A DNA stretch of 64,000 nt from Larimichthys crocea. Lineage: Eukaryota > Chordata > Actinopteri > Sciaenidae. Positions 13,491 through 27,605 of the stretch are shown in pieces. The notes beneath the pieces were generated by a model that saw only the letters and a program-made list of their open reading frames with translations, had not been told where the DNA came from and did no database searches. The stretch is from assembly GCF_000972845.2 (NCBI RefSeq), contig NC_040028.1, forward strand, positions 15,622,871 to 15,686,870, given 5' to 3'. A program made the position numbers and the translations under genes. The stretch's first letter is position 1. The number at the start of each line of letters is the position of its first letter.

Positions 13491-15034
13491 CATGCATTGT
13501 GTTTAGTGCTAATCTTATCATGTTGACACAGTAATCTACAATGTAAACAAGGCTGTAGACTCGTTTTCACACTTTTTGTGCCTCTGTACATTCGATTTAG
13601 ACATTTTGATAGTAAACTCCAAATAGCTAGAGATCAGAATCATGCCATGGCTGAAGTATTTTTTGTAAAAACTTGTTAAAGCTAAGGCTGCTTGGGCAGA
13701 ATTATACCAATACACAAATAACAAGAATAAAGTATTTTCATAGACTTTTGTCACAGCAACGCTGCAGTGAGTTTGTACTCATCTAAAATCTTTGCAAATG
13801 AGAAAAAAAGTTTGGCCTGCAGACATTTCTGCATCTTTAATGAGTCCTGTCCCCCGCAGTGCTGCTTGTTTCATTTATGGTGTGAAGAGAGTATCATTAG
13901 AAATGAAAGGAACAGCATCAGACTGTTAAAACTGCTGTTAAATAAATAACTGTGTTAGTTCCCTGCTAACAGAAATCTGTGACTTTGGACCACATGCTAA
14001 TACTTCTGCATTTGGATGGTTTAACTACATTCTGCCTGCATTCTGTTTGCAAAGTCATATTAAAAAAATAAAGATAAGTGTTGCTAATTTCTGTGCATCT
14101 TCAACTTTTTACACAGTAACATGATCGAGGAACAAAATTTTTTGAAAAGTTGGATTTTTTCTTTTTGGATTATAACCATGGCGATCATGTCATGTTGGGT
14201 GACAACTCAAGATGGCATTTTGGCGATGAAATTAACGGTGCCACCAATCTCTTGTGTTGTAAATGGAATTGTATTGATTGTAAGAGAAGTGTTATCAGGC
14301 CTTTAAATGGCTTCTCTATCTGTTCCTCTGCCTCGCAGCCTTTTCAAGACTCTGCAATTGTGAAATGAAGCCTCTGAAATCAATACGTGCCAAAGTCAAT
14401 TTTTACTCATTATCATCAAGATCCTAAGTATTATTAGGAGTCAATACGGGGAAAATGCCTTCATCAACACATACAGGAGTAGCACAATGTAGATGTGTAC
14501 GACTAAACGACGTAATTAACACATAAGATGTCTTGGAACATGAGCATCGATGATGAAATGAGAGTAAATGAGAGGAATTAATCTCAGGCTGTCATATCAA
14601 TGTTGCCAAAGATGTAACACAGACCAAAAACTTCATCAGCACTCGCAGATTTATTCAAGTTAAAATGTGGAAATGTGGATTTCGATAAATTTATGAAAAT
14701 ATTAAAAGAAGGAAGGGAAATCCAAAATTATAAATATAAGATTTTCTGATTTAAAATTGTAAATGTGATTTAAAAAGACAAAAATTTTCAGTGTTTCCAA
14801 AGACATGTCCCCTGTTACTGTGGTTAATCCACCGAACGTGCTGTCAACAGTTTTCATATTAATTGTTTATTTAGTAGAAAGTAGTTCTAATTAAAATGAT
14901 ATTTTTCAAAGCTGTGAACACCAAAAAAACATAATTTCACCTCTGTTATGTTGAGGTGGAGGCAGAAAACTCTGCCTGGTCACAAATGTTCTCGTATTAC
15001 AACAAAACAGTAACTAAAATATTGTTGTTTTTTA

Positions 15035-15108
15035 GATTATACACTAATGACAACATGCTAATGAATATTATAGATAGTCCTAAATCGTACACATCGGACC
15101 CTTAAAGA
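15035..15108 (+). mobile_element. Short fragment of the 'GGACCAGTGTG' MITE
   Basis: The sequence 'tatacactaatgaca', then 'atgaatatta', then 'cacatcggacccttaaag' follows the end of the family consensus, but degenerate. Confidence 0.5.
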
Positions 15109-15997
15109 ATCATGAAGAAACAAACTTCTAGTCCAACTGTATGACATGTGGATGTGAATATAATAAAATAATATTTTGTGGAATCCCGTTGTCTTTGGTT
15201 TGTTATTCAGAAATGAGCTCTCAAGTAAACAAGTCATAAACAAAGTGGACAGAATATTGATGATCAGATATTTATGAATTCATGATTGTTTAATGATTCA
15301 TTAATATTGCATCTCCCACTCTGTTCTCTAGTAAATCGTCATTATCTAGCCCTCAAGTTATGGAGATATTCAGTAACTTATTAACAATTCATTAATTATG
15401 AGATCGTACTCGCTCCTCACAATATTTCTGTATTGTAAAGTGGCTCCAATCTTCTAGAGTGAGTGCAGTTGCTCTTTGTTTCAGGCTGTGAACTCACTAT
15501 CGGGTTTGTCTCCTCATCATCGTCTTGACTCTGCTGTCACAACAACAAAGCAAAGCCAAAGTTATGACCTCTTGGTTGTGCTGTTTTTTTTCCCCGGGAC
15601 TGTCAGCTCAGGTCAGGGTGCAGAGGAACACGGCCACAGAGCAGTCAAATGCTGTAGCAGTGGAAAACCTATCAAACCGCTGAATTAAGAGTTACAACAA
15701 CATATTGACACAGTGGTCTTGTACATAGTGTACTGTATGTCAGAGTGGAAGCACTTCAACTATCAGAGGTGCTCGCCGCAGCAGAGTACGACAGTATATT
15801 GGCTCAACTCAAAGACTAGATGCGGTTTAAAGCTCCGTTAAACAGAAAGAAAGAATCCTAAAAGATCCAATCTGCATAAAAACCATCACCAACTCGGTGA
15901 CTCGGTTGCATATCTTGAAAACGACTTTAAAACTTTGGAAACTTTCACGCCAACTTTCACCCAAATACATTACAGCAGGTATGAAAAAATAAGAAGA

Positions 15998-16014
15998 GAG
16001 AGAGAGAGAGAGAG
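15998..16014. repeat. (GA)n microsatellite
   Basis: A run of about nine GA units in hs6st3 intron 1. Confidence 0.85.
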
Positions 16015-19000
16015 CAACCTTGGTACAAGATTTTCCATTACATCCCAATATCAGAGTTAATGAGTCCAATAAGCCTTTGAAGACTTGTTTCTAGCTGTAT
16101 TATTGATGTTGCAAATATAGCTCTGCCGTGCTATCAGTTAACAAGAGATGTGAGCTGTCACAGCACATTTCCCGGAGTTGAATTCAGAAAGCAGAGGGCA
16201 GACTGATACAAATAACTACGGTTTCAATTATTCAGACTCATTGCGATGAAATGAAGATTGTTCTGCCTTTATTTCAGTGACACTAACGAGCCAGGATGAA
16301 CGACAGAATGTATATTTAATGTCTGTATATAACCCTTTTGTTTTTTATACCTTCCAGCTCTTTACCTTAAATTGTGTTCAAGGATAGTTTCTCCTCTGTG
16401 CATTGCTTCTGAATACATAACAACATAACAAAGGGACTATGCCCTTTTACTTACTTCTTACTTCTTTTATCTCCCTCTGGTTTGGCGTGGAAGTAGTAAG
16501 GCTGGCCACAGACAGAGCTGCTGACTTAATCCTTAACTCAACAAGAAACACTAATCCTGCTGTAAACTTGTTTACTGGGTAGCATTACTCAGCCACCATG
16601 AAAGGCAAAGTACCCTTGAGCAAGGAATATCGCTTCAGGGGCGTCTGAATATGTAGAAAGACGCATTTTCTTCTTTTGTTCCGATGCACTTTGTCGACTT
16701 TGTTTCCAAGCCTGCGGATGCAGTATTGCAGTGTTCAAAACTTCAAACGCGATCTCTTCAATTTCTGATTATTTTCATGCGGTTTCCTTTTGATTTTTCA
16801 CAAAGGAAGAAGTCACAGACTGCAAAGCATTTATCACACGATATTCTTGAGTTTTATCACATTGATGAGAAATCTGTCCCTGCTGTGAGAAACTCACATG
16901 TGGCAGAAGGTGAGACATGCAGCTATAATATAATATAGATATGTGGGAATGTAAGAAAAATTTCTGAATGAAGTCAAGGTTGACTTTGCATCAGCATGTT
17001 TTATTCAATGTCTCCATTGAAAAGAAGCAACATATATTCCTCACGAGCAAACATTCGGATGTGTTTGAGGTATTTTCAAGATAAAACTGCACTTTTTTAT
17101 CGTGACCAGCCCAAGGCACACCTGTGCAATAGTCACGCTGTTTGATCAGCATGTCGATATGCCACACCGGTGAGCTGGATGGATTATCTTGGCAAAGGAG
17201 CACTGCTCATAACATGGATTTGAATAAAATATGTGGACAAAATTTGAGACAAACAAGCCTTTTATGTGCAGAGTAAAAAAATCTTTTATGAAAAACTGAA
17301 ACAAAAACAAAAGTGATTATTTATTTTATTTATGTTCTCCTCTGCTCTCACTTTGTGATTTTCCTGAGAGGTCCTCACGTCAGCTTTCCAGTCGATGCTG
17401 TCACAAATGATTTGTTCTGTATTATGTAAAGTAGTGTGTGCGCCTGCCTCTTGTGGGTTTCCTAACGCTGCTGCTTCTTTCTACAATTTTGCTTTTTTGG
17501 AGATCGCTTTGTTTAGGTTTGCTTCATCCTGCTTTATGTATATTTTGATTGAGCTTTAGTGTAGAATCTCCTTGTAAGTTAGGTTATTTAGAATTATTCT
17601 TGGTTCTATTTCACATCTTTCCTCAAAGCTGTATTGCTTATTATGAAAGTGATATCACAAATAGTAACTATTGTATTGCAGGTATGACTCGATCCAGTTA
17701 CTGACCACATTTTCCTGTTTTCTGTGTCCGTGTATGAGTCCTGCAGGCCAAGTAGCACGAGCAGCTGACCTATGACTGGAGTGTTGGTGCTAATAGGTGT
17801 CCATCACCTGCACTTCACAGCCTCATTACTGATTTTTTTTTAATTATCCCTGCCATTGAGGTTATGTTTTCACTGCTCCTTGTCTCAGCAGGATTATGGG
17901 AAAAAAAATACTGACCTGACTTTCATGAAAATAAGTGGAAGAGTGTAACATGGGCCGAGGAAGAGCCCATTAAAATTTGGAGGAGATGTGACTAAGAGAT
18001 ACACTAATTATCTTTCACCGCATGCACAAACCCTCATTTTTTTCCCTACGATTTATTTGATGTTTTTTTCACACACAGTTTGGATTTTTAGAAACAAAAA
18101 AGGCTCGGTTTTAAGAATACAGAACATAAGCGGCCAAAAATGTGTCCCAGTTTGCAAAACAGCGAATGTACGCTCCAGTTAGGAATGTATTGTTTTTTTA
18201 CTTTTAAATCAGCTGTGATCACTTCCAGTAAACAAGAAATTCTTTATTTTACTCTTTGCACTTCGCCGGTCTAGAGGTATAAGGGACTAACTAACTTGAA
18301 GTAATAGCTCTCATTTACCACGGTTGTCTTTCTTTTCACCTCAGCCCCGGAAAGCCATCTAGCATCTGGGCAGCCAATTACTACTTATACTCTATACCAC
18401 TGCAATCTCTGGAAGGATGCGAGGTCCCTGCCAGCCGGGGCTCAGTGCTAGGATGACAAGGCTTTCCTGTGTAGCCGAACTTCCAGCTAATCCATCTCCT
18501 CATGCCTCATCTTCTCCTCAGACTATATGGAGCTCAAAGAACAAAAATGCTCAGTCCTATTAGAGCGGTCCTCCAAGGACCAGATGCAAAATGAGACAAA
18601 TTCAGACAGATCCTTTTTTGATGTATGTGCTGCACACTGTACCGCTCACTACATCTTTCCTAGAGAGAACAGTTGTCACCGGATTCATGAGAATGCATGA
18701 ATTTCTTCACATTAATCTTAAGACTATCTCCCCCAGCTTTCAGCCTCAGAAAGCCATTTCAGCATGTGCTTTGAATATGTATAAAGAGCAACCCAAGGAT
18801 GGATGTGGTGACGGATGAAATGACCCACTGTAATGGATGACTCTTTTCCTTTGTCCTGTAGTGCCTAAATGGAGACAAGTCCAATAAGGACTGATATAAT
18901 ATTCAGATAAAAATCAGAGAATGAAGCTTTGTTTCACTAAAATGTCCCCCATGGAAATATCGCGGGAGAGCAGTGGAGGTGGTGAGGAGAGCTGGTTGCA

Positions 19001-19559
19001 CCGTGAGTGCCGTGTCCTTGAGTTAGGCAGGCTAACAGCCCTCCATCGCTAATTACCACATTGAGACCATGCTGTTCTGTTTGACACCTCTCTCTGCAAA
19101 ATGCTGAGATACCAACATGAACACTGACACATTCAAAAGGTAAAAATACCACTGTCGTCAGAAAAACCTGGGAAACAAATAACCCTGGAAACAAGACATT
19201 TCAGAGAGATTGTATCATGATGCATTTTTTTATTTATTTGCTATTCAACCATAGGGTTAATGCCTTTTGCCAACTCTGTCTACTACACATAGTGATTATG
19301 TAGACTATAACTAATTTGTAAAAGGCGATATGTTTTGAAGGAATTGAGTAAGGTACTGAACCTCGAACTGCTCCCAGGGTACCGCTATATGTGACAGCCC
19401 ATCACTCCATCATATCTCCACATTTACATGTCTATAAGTCCCTTGTGTGTGGTTGTATTATGGGTAAAATGCATGTAAATCCTTGACTGAATAAAGTATC
19501 TCTCCTCCAGGGATCAATACAGTATCTATTCTATTCTTACAGCTACAATTTGGCACCTT

Positions 19560-19790
19560 GCAATAAATTCAACATTTTGAGAAAGACACTTATTTGCTTT
19601 CATGAGTGAGTTTAAACGATTGATACCACACATACCATGTATGTGGAAACAGCTAGCCTGGCTCTGTTCAAGGGTCAAAAAACATCAGCCAACACCACCG
19701 ACCATTTGTTTTTAACATTCAAGCTAAGCTGTCTATACGGCTGTTTAGCTGTGTAGCTTCGTGTTAAGACGTGGCAGAGGTGTCAATCTT
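19560..19790 (+). mobile_element. Interspersed fish repeat with 'AGCTAGCCTGGCTCTGT' core
   Basis: Has 'acattttgagaaagacactta', 'AACAGCTAGCCTGGCTCTGT' and 'cattcaagctaagctgtcta', phrases I recognise from a very common fish repeat. Part of it recurs at 31410-31500. Confidence 0.65.
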
Positions 19791-20099
19791 CTGACGCCTT
19801 GCAAGATGGCGAATAGCCGTATTTGGCAAAATGTTTCACGACTGTTTTATGTTACGGATCGGTCTGCAGTGACCATGTCGCAACTCTGTGATGCTGCAAT
19901 GTGCATTGCAAAGAGAAGCAGTTCAAATATTTCTTAAAATATAGAGAGAAAAATGTCATTTGTTTGTGATCTATGGTAGTCATAGCGACTTCAGGGTGAC
20001 GTCAGGATAAAGATTTTTGTAGGTTTGGTGAATAATGGATCATGTGTTGAGTGCTAAAGTGTAAATAGTATGAACATTAGCCATGAAGTATTTATGATA

Positions 20100-20400
20100 C
20101 AGTATGTGTGGTACTGGTCATCCTTTCAATATTTAGTTTAGCATGTTAATTGCTAATTAGTGCCAATTAGAGCTGAGGCTGATAGGAATGTCGTTAACTT
20201 TAAGTATTGTATAGTAAGTATTTTGGTCCTAAAATTTGAAGAAGTGCTGACATTTTGAAATTCTGACCTTATTATGGAGGTAGAAGTCTATAGAATTTAT
20301 TCTCAGAGGATCATTTCCTGCAGAAAATGTCATGGCAATCCATCCAGCAGTTTTAGTCTGGACCGACATATCGACTGACATTATCGTACGATCGGGAAGA
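20100..20400 (+). mobile_element. Interspersed repeat with 'TGTCATGGCAATCCATCCA' core
   Basis: Runs from 'tagcatgttaattgctaatta' to AATGTCATGGCAATCCATCC and 'gtctggaccgaca'. Related pieces are at 13185-13490 and 24185-24285 (reverse) and 27340-27605 (forward). Confidence 0.65.
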
Positions 20401-22034
20401 ATCACAGTTGATTCCAGAAAGAGGAAAGAAAGCAGGAACGTTTTGCACTGGCGTACAGCTTCCAGCCTCAGACCACAGCGGGATGAGTGTCACAGCAGGC
20501 TGGATATCTCTGCTTCAGTCTCTCTCTCTCTGTATCCTACCCAGGCCCGAGCCGAACCCCAGCAGCTTTCCTAAAGCTGCACTTTGCCACGAATTAAGCC
20601 TTAATGCGACTCTTCTGTCTATTGATTTGTTAGCCGTGCATTTCCTGTCCCGCTTTGATGTCACAGTGGTGTCAGTGTATGGAAGATTCCCGATAAAATT
20701 ATGGAGGGGTTTTATCTTTTAAGCCTGTTATTTCAGGGGATTATTCGGACGCAGTTGAATTAACATTTTTATTCTTTTTTTGGCCACAAACTGGATTATG
20801 CGACTCTGCGTTCTACAGAGGCGATATCGAATGCCCATCGCTTATATGCACGCCATCCCCCTCTTCAAAAACCAGTGCTGACTGGGTCTGGGGAGAACTC
20901 TGTGCCAGGGATCTGAGCAAAATAAAACACATTCACCAAATGTAGTACAAAGAGATCATTATGTATTATAGTGGAATATTCACTGGTGTTGGTCAAAAAG
21001 CTCCGGCATTCTTACTGCTTATTGACTGAACTAATCCAAAAATGTCCTGTTGTTTTGGCTCCCTGAAAAAAAAAAAAAGAGTTTTGGTTTCTTTTGACCC
21101 GCAGGGACCCTATCACAGCTCGCTGGGAAGGATCTGAACTTCTACAGGAGAAATAACCCCCGCCTGTGTTCAACAGACTGGATGTGGTCCATTGGTTCCT
21201 CTGCAGAGCTCACTACACTCTGCATGGGAATAGAGTGAACCATGGTGCAAAGCACAAAAATACAATACAAACAAAGGGCAGATTAATGGGCAGGATAATC
21301 ACAGCCCAGAGATTTGTCCCTATTTGTGTTTGTATTTTCTGACTCAACAATTTCTACCCAGTGCTGAACTTTTCCAAAAGCCTCACACAGAAAAGCTGCC
21401 GGGCTTCAGCTTCTCGTATAGACGATGAGCTGCATTTCATATTGTCATGAAAGCACCACTGAGCTGCAAAATGACACTGAACACAACATACACTTTAAGC
21501 AAAGATACAAGGGAGAGTGGAGAGCGGATCGGAAAACGGGGAAGGCACTGTGTTTTCTCATTTGGATGAAGGTTCAGTAATCATTTGCAGCAATCTGATT
21601 TGCTATTTTATTTTTATTTTCTTTGTTTTGGGTGTTGTTTATTTGATCATTTCATCATATAATCAATAACTACATAAGCAGCTGCATCAAGAATGCAACT
21701 TTCACATGTGCCAGGGTTCATAAAGCTGGATTTTGACACATGCAGACGACTTCAACACTGCATTTGGGTTTTATTAATGTGTATTGTGAAAGGGTTTAAA
21801 TTTGGGTACTTGATTAAACCTGCAAAAACAGATTTTTTTGGTCTACTGAGGACAACAGAAATAAGTTGTGAACACAGTATCAACATATCACCTTTCAACG
21901 TGATAGCAAACACTTTTTTTAACGCATTTAAAAGTTATAGAACAATGTTATAATTTATTTAGAGTCACGTTTCTGATCACCTAAAGAGTCCAATAGTCAC
22001 TCTTCTTCCAGCTGCCAAAAAGCAGTCCCAAGAA
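20401..22034. other. Unannotated intron stretch
   Basis: No recognisable gene or repeat. The 104-codon frame at 20408-20722 has no known motif and overlaps another open frame; neither is supported. Confidence 0.45.
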
Positions 22035-22545
22035 ATGCCACTAACTTTTGAGGGAAATGCTCACCAGCTCATCACTAACTGTGCTGTATCTGGTGTTGAG
22101 CAGGTAGGGTATGTGTCTTTTTTAGAGCTTTTTTCACTGAAAACGACTGTGAGAGCGGTGAGTTTGTGGGCCTCGCAGCCAAACAATGAACTAAAAACAG
22201 ACAGTAAAAAACGTCGATATCTGTGACGTCACCCGGCTGATCTAAAAATGGACAAAGATGTGGATTGTTGGTGGACCTGTGGCAGGATTAATGATGCCTC
22301 GGTGCTCAAACAAGCCAGCTGTAGCAGCGCTCACCTGTCAATCAAAGCAGCCATGCTGTTAATTATACATAACATTAAGTCTTAATATAATTTGAACAGG
22401 TGTGTTAATAGAAATTCAACCTCAGTACAGGCTGTAAACATGTTTATTTCTACATTTTAACATGGGGACTTATGGAGACTGACTTGTCCTGCAGCCAGCG
22501 TCAAGTGCACATCGAGTTTTCTTCAAATTTCAGATATAGCCGCTT
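22035..22545 (+). mobile_element. Interspersed composite repeat
   Basis: The first part (about 22035-22225: 'tttttagagcttttttcactgaaaacgactg') is shared with 44485-44700. The second (about 22230-22545: CTGTCAATCAAAGCAGCCAT, TAATATAATTTGAACAGGTG, CATGGGGACTTATGGAGACT) is shared with 29175, 31130, 8865 and 47150. A 64-residue frame here is not a gene. Confidence 0.7.
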
Positions 22546-25500
22546 TAAACAATCTTAGCGGGTGTTATTTCTTACAAAGCAAAACATAAGGTTCAGTCCT
22601 GCTCAGCACACCAATAATTTACATACAGTCCCCATCAGAGTTCATTATGCCTGATGCTTAATTATGCTTAATGTCATCAGGAATAGTCATAAGGAATTAC
22701 TAGTCCTGTATGATCATAACAGTTTATTTTATAAGGTTAAGTATCACAAGTGCTTTACCCTTTTTTGTGATATGAACAAGAGCCGAAACTTTTAATTCAT
22801 TTGATCAAAAATTAATTGACAACAAGCTATTTTGATACTCAATTGTTAAAGTAATGTCTTGGACAAATGAATATGAAAGCAATCGTTAGTTGCAGCCCTC
22901 AAATAAACACGACAGTTTTTGGCATTATGCAACATGTTTCTAACAAAATTTCATTCTTTTTTCTTTTTTTTTTTCAAGAAAGATTTTCTGACACCACGCA
23001 GTTACGAAATGTTGTGTCTGAATCGTGCTGAGCCATATTCCCATTCAATTAATTAAATGTTCTTTTGCACGGCTGCAGGTCTTTTTCTTTTCGTTCTGTG
23101 CTGCCAAACTTCCAGTATGAATGTCTCCTGTGTTCTCTGAAGGATTATGAAGGTGGGATCTGGTGTCAGGATCAACAAACGGTATAATGGTGGTACGTCT
23201 GAGCTCCACGACACGTTCGCTTGACGCGGTCAATGAGCTGTCATGAACGTGTTTACGGCAAGCGCGTTTTCCCCTCATCACAGCAACAGACAGCACCGTT
23301 ACTGATATAAAACCTTTAATGGGTAGAGTGATGGGCAATGGTGATGCTTAACTATGTGAAGTATGATCATGCTTTATGAGTTTTGAGATAAGAGATCATA
23401 AAACAGTCGTTATGACAGCTCACAGCAGAGATGCTAAATTAAAAGTTTCCATTCTTTGCTACCTGATAAATAATTGATTTCAGTTCAAATCAGTTATACT
23501 CTCACTGGATTCTTCATAGATTCCTGAATTGAAGACTTTAAAGATAAAGATATTTATATGTGTGAGGTTAAAACCTGTGTTTTAGGTTGTTAGGTGTGTG
23601 TTTTATTTTGATATTTTAAGATGTATAAATTTCACCTGAGCTATTTTTATGCAGGTTTATTTGGGTTGAAATCACTTTGAACCGGAGCTTTTGTGTCTCT
23701 GCTATTTTCATTTTCACATCTATGCAAATTAGATTGCTTTTAAACGAACAGCTCAGTGAATAAAAGTTTAATAAGAAATACAATGGGAAGAAAATTAGAT
23801 GTAATAGAATAAGGGAAATGAAAAACACTGACAAATAGAGAAGTCATTTCCTCGTGGCGGCGGGTATTTAATGTTACACAAGTGAATAGAGTTCTGGCCC
23901 TCACCTATAAAGCACTCCAACGTTTTCAGCAAAGTGCTCGACAATACGACCGTCGGATACATTTCTTATCAAACGGGTAAACAGGTCATAGGCGACGGCT
24001 TCAGTGAGGTTACATGTCTTTGTGACGAGCCTGCCATCATGACCTTTGAGCAGTTTAAAATATCATATTTTTAAAAAAAAAACATTATGTTTCCGGTGAA
24101 AGTTCAACCTTTAATACAAATGGAAAATAGATGAGGTAATAATGTCAGAGGGAGATAAAATGTCCTTCTGTTAATTGGCGAATCGCTTTTAGCTAGTGGC
24201 GAAGCTCTAGGCAATGTCGGCCTGTCAGTCTTGGTTGGTCCACCACTTTGATCCAGAATTAAATATTTCAACAGTTATCAATAGTTATATAAATATTATA
24301 CCGATGTGTATGTTTGCATGCTGACTTTAACATTTGAGCCAAAGTACATGGCTTTAAATAGAAAAGCAATCGTCTGCACTAACAAACTGTGAAAAAAAGC
24401 ATTTTCCTGCATCCTTTGCTAGAAACCTACATGCATTTACTCAGCAACATGAAACTATATGTTTAGTATTAGCGTGTTTGTTTAATTAAATACTGTACTG
24501 GTCTACATTATATGTCCTTCACTTTAATATCTGACATATGGCAACTAAGGAAATGAAACATCCAGTAGGTTGCATGGTGCAATTAAATGTAATGTGGCTG
24601 ACAGCTGAAGGGCTTTAAACAAGTCACCTACTGATTCACGTCTTCTCCTCGCCAACAAGGAAAACAGACACATCCAACTCTTGGACAAATACATTTAGGC
24701 TCAGACATACATACACTGCTGCTCATGAACTTTGAAATAAAATGTTTTTACCCCTTCTCATGTGACAATGTGATTTATTCTTGATAGATAACTGTGTATA
24801 TTGATGTTACATTAACAAATATCATAATTTAATTAGTTTTTTAGGACTGTGTCCAATATAGGTTCATTCATTTAGATATTTTAAAGTTTATTTAAAATAA
24901 AAAATAAAATTCAGAACATCATGGTGAACAAATTATGTAATGGTGTCATATGCTGTTGCATGCTACTCAGACATTTAGGCAGCTACAATGTATTGAACAT
25001 AAACAAAGTCTGGTCAATACACCAGCCCGGCCAATTTATTGGTCAGGGTTTAGTATGTAACATAAAAGAAGGTGTCTGACATACAAGGCCATGCAGCAGA
25101 GAGTGTTATAAGAAGTGTAAATCGTCACACACCTGCTCGTTAAGACACCTGCTGTCTTATTTTGAAGCAACATTTTAACTCCACCATTAATTTCACACAC
25201 AAATCTAACAAATATAATGCTGCTGGTTAACTCCTGGCGTCGTTATCTGATTCTGACAGCCGTCATCACATGCCCTTGGACTGAACTTAACTTTTCATTG
25301 TGCTTTGCCCTTGCTGTGAGATGATTTTGTCTGCAGCTTGTTCTCCACACTGTGTGAGGGGCATTCAGTGAAAATATGAGACTGTCAAAATGACCTTTTC
25401 CCCACGACACACAGGGACTACTCTAATTGGCGCTTTTTATTGTTATCAGCTGAGGCAAACAAAACCCTACGCCTGTGCGAAAAACAAAAAGCTACTCTGA

Positions 25501-27069
25501 ATTGTCTGGTTAAAGATGAAATATAATATTGTAAGTTGCTCTTTTCATCGATCCACGTAATGTCTCGCAGATAAAAAATCCTCATACCGGTTTATTTCAC
25601 TACTTTACCTTGAAACGATACAAAATCAATACCAAAGGGGGGAAAATAAACGGTGTGCTTCATGGATATAATGTGTATAGCTATAATCGATCCCATCATG
25701 CAACACTATAAGAAAGGTCATACCTCACAAACAGTGAGGCTTCTTTTCAACCGTTCAATCAATACTGACATTTTTGCACAGAAATAGAGTCGCGCTTCTA
25801 GACTGTAGTTAGCCAGGCATTTCACCTTTGGCTGGACTCATATGAAATTCAAAGCACACGTAATGATCCTGCTTCTGTTTGTTTTACTTGAACGGCTGAA
25901 GGCTGAAAAAACACCTAAGCTACCCTGAAATTATTTCTCTACCACTTCCAGCTCAGCTACTCTATTGTGTGCTTTTCTTTCATCCCGTGTTAGGTCGTGT
26001 CATGTTCAAAATCTTGATTTTTTGGGTTCCGCGTCCTCGACTAGAAAGCCTCTCTTAGCTCTGCTTTCTCTTCCCGTCACACCAGATGGACCCACAGATG
26101 GACACAGCGACGTTCTATTGGTCCACCGGCTCAGTCGGCAGCCAGCACGTCATGCTTCAGTCTACCATCTCTCTCAGTCCAAATCCCAGAATTTGTTTTT
26201 TTTTTATTCGCCTGTATATCATCTCGCATATGACAAACAATACAACTGAAAGAGGCAGAGTGTGCTGTGATACCCAGCAGATGTCTGACACCTCCAGCAC
26301 GGCACACAACAGCCATAAATGGAATCCTATTTTGTTTTGAGGGTTATGCTTCAGATGCTTGTTAGTGTAGTGGATATGTGGAGTTTGTCGAGGGCAGGGT
26401 CGGATAAATCTCTCCGTCACAGCTCTTAATGTTTGGAGTGATGCCAGTGTCAGATCCCCCCTTTTGCCTCCTGCTCCGCCGCGTTGGCATCCGTTGAGAA
26501 TGACTGGAGAGACAGGAGTTTCTGACCATCATTATCAGACAAATGTAACCAGGGCTCAGTCTTGCATTGCGGCATTTGATAGCCGCTTTTGCTTTGTGCT
26601 CTGTAACATTTATAGCTATCAGCCTGGGACATCTCTGGAGAGCAGAGTTGTTCAACTTCCCTGATCACCTAGAGAGCAACGGAGCACCAGTGTGGCTCCG
26701 GATCTTAACCTGATAACTTCGATGATTTATCTTCTTCGTGTCATGCTGCCATAACACAGTCTAGTGGGAGACAGTAGCCAAGCTCCTGCCTGACAGCCCC
26801 ACTGCTCCTTTGGCTTTTGTTGCAGCCCGATCAGCTCTGATTACTGGGCGAGCTTTAAAAAGCGTCCCAGACATGAAACTTAAACTACTGTACTTGCAAA
26901 AAAGAAGATAGCACGGGCTATGAGTTGGGGCAGTCAAATGTAAAGCTTTGTCTATTTAAACCTCAAATCTATGCAACAAAATAAAACTGGCTACAATTCT
27001 CATGTATATAAAAGGAGATAGATAGCTGCTGTTAGCTAATGAGAGCTCAGTTTGTCAGCTAGGCTGCCC
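22546..27069. other. Unannotated intron stretch
   Basis: Only a small reverse repeat fragment (24185-24285) is recognised. Around 25965-26670 several overlapping frames on both strands are of similar length, which is the pattern of locally stop-poor non-coding DNA. Confidence 0.5.
24185..24285 (-). mobile_element. Interspersed repeat, short reverse fragment
   Basis: GGTCCACCACTTTGATCCAG followed by 'aattaaatatttcaacagttat' is the same stretch as at about 13240-13280. Confidence 0.65.
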
Positions 27070-27330
27070 AGATTGTGATCTCAGAGGTCACAGGGTGCAG
27101 TATTAGCGTTTGTACTACTGGCGTATTGGACCACCAGGAAGAGGAGGTTTTTCAGGAATGCTGATGGGGAGCAGATTTGGTGTTGTGCCAGAACAGGAGC
27201 TGGGCATATGGGGCAATGTAATTAAGGCTCCATGGACATAATGACAGAGGGGAAAAGACTGAAGATGACAACAGAAGTCGGAGCTAAGAAGAGAAAAGAA
27301 GAGAGCGACTTGGCAACTGTGTGACAATGC
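27070..27330. mobile_element. Inverted-repeat element with TTAA ends, truncated copy 3
   Basis: Contains the family core (GTTGTGCCAGAACAGGAGCT, then 'catggacataatgacagagg') but neither terminal repeat is recognisable. A different repeat starts just after it. Confidence 0.65.
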
Positions 27331-27339
27331 TAATAAGCT

Positions 27340-27605
27340 GGTGTTTAGCAGATGTTGGTACTATGTTCACCTTCTAATACTTGCTAATTTTAACAAAACA
27401 TAACCCTGAGGCTGATGGTAGATTTGAAAGACTTCACTCCAAGCAACAAATGTCATGGCGACACTAGAGGAAAAGTCAGGGGATCACCAAAGTCAGTAGG
27501 AATAATCCTCTGGGGATCCTGAATGTCTGTACTAAATGTCATGGCAGTTTCCTCTGAATACATTTCATTGTGGAACAAAGTGGTGGACCGACAGAACAGA
27601 AATCC
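27340..27605 (+). mobile_element. Interspersed repeat, forward copy
   Basis: Contains GGGGATCACCAAAGTCAGTA, 'tgtctgtactaaatgtcatgg' and AAAGTGGTGGACCGACAGA, the forward version of the family at 13185-13490. Abuts the truncated TTAA-ended element. Confidence 0.7.

Larger units (their letters stand above)
13491..19559. other. Unannotated intron stretch
   Basis: Holds a short MITE fragment (15035-15108) and a GA run (15998). Otherwise no feature can be supported; open frames up to about 85 codons show no family signature. Confidence 0.5.

Noticed and set aside
25965..26668. Cluster of six to eight overlapping open frames on both strands
   Set aside because: None has a family motif or splice context, and the similar lengths on all frames indicate a locally stop-poor stretch.
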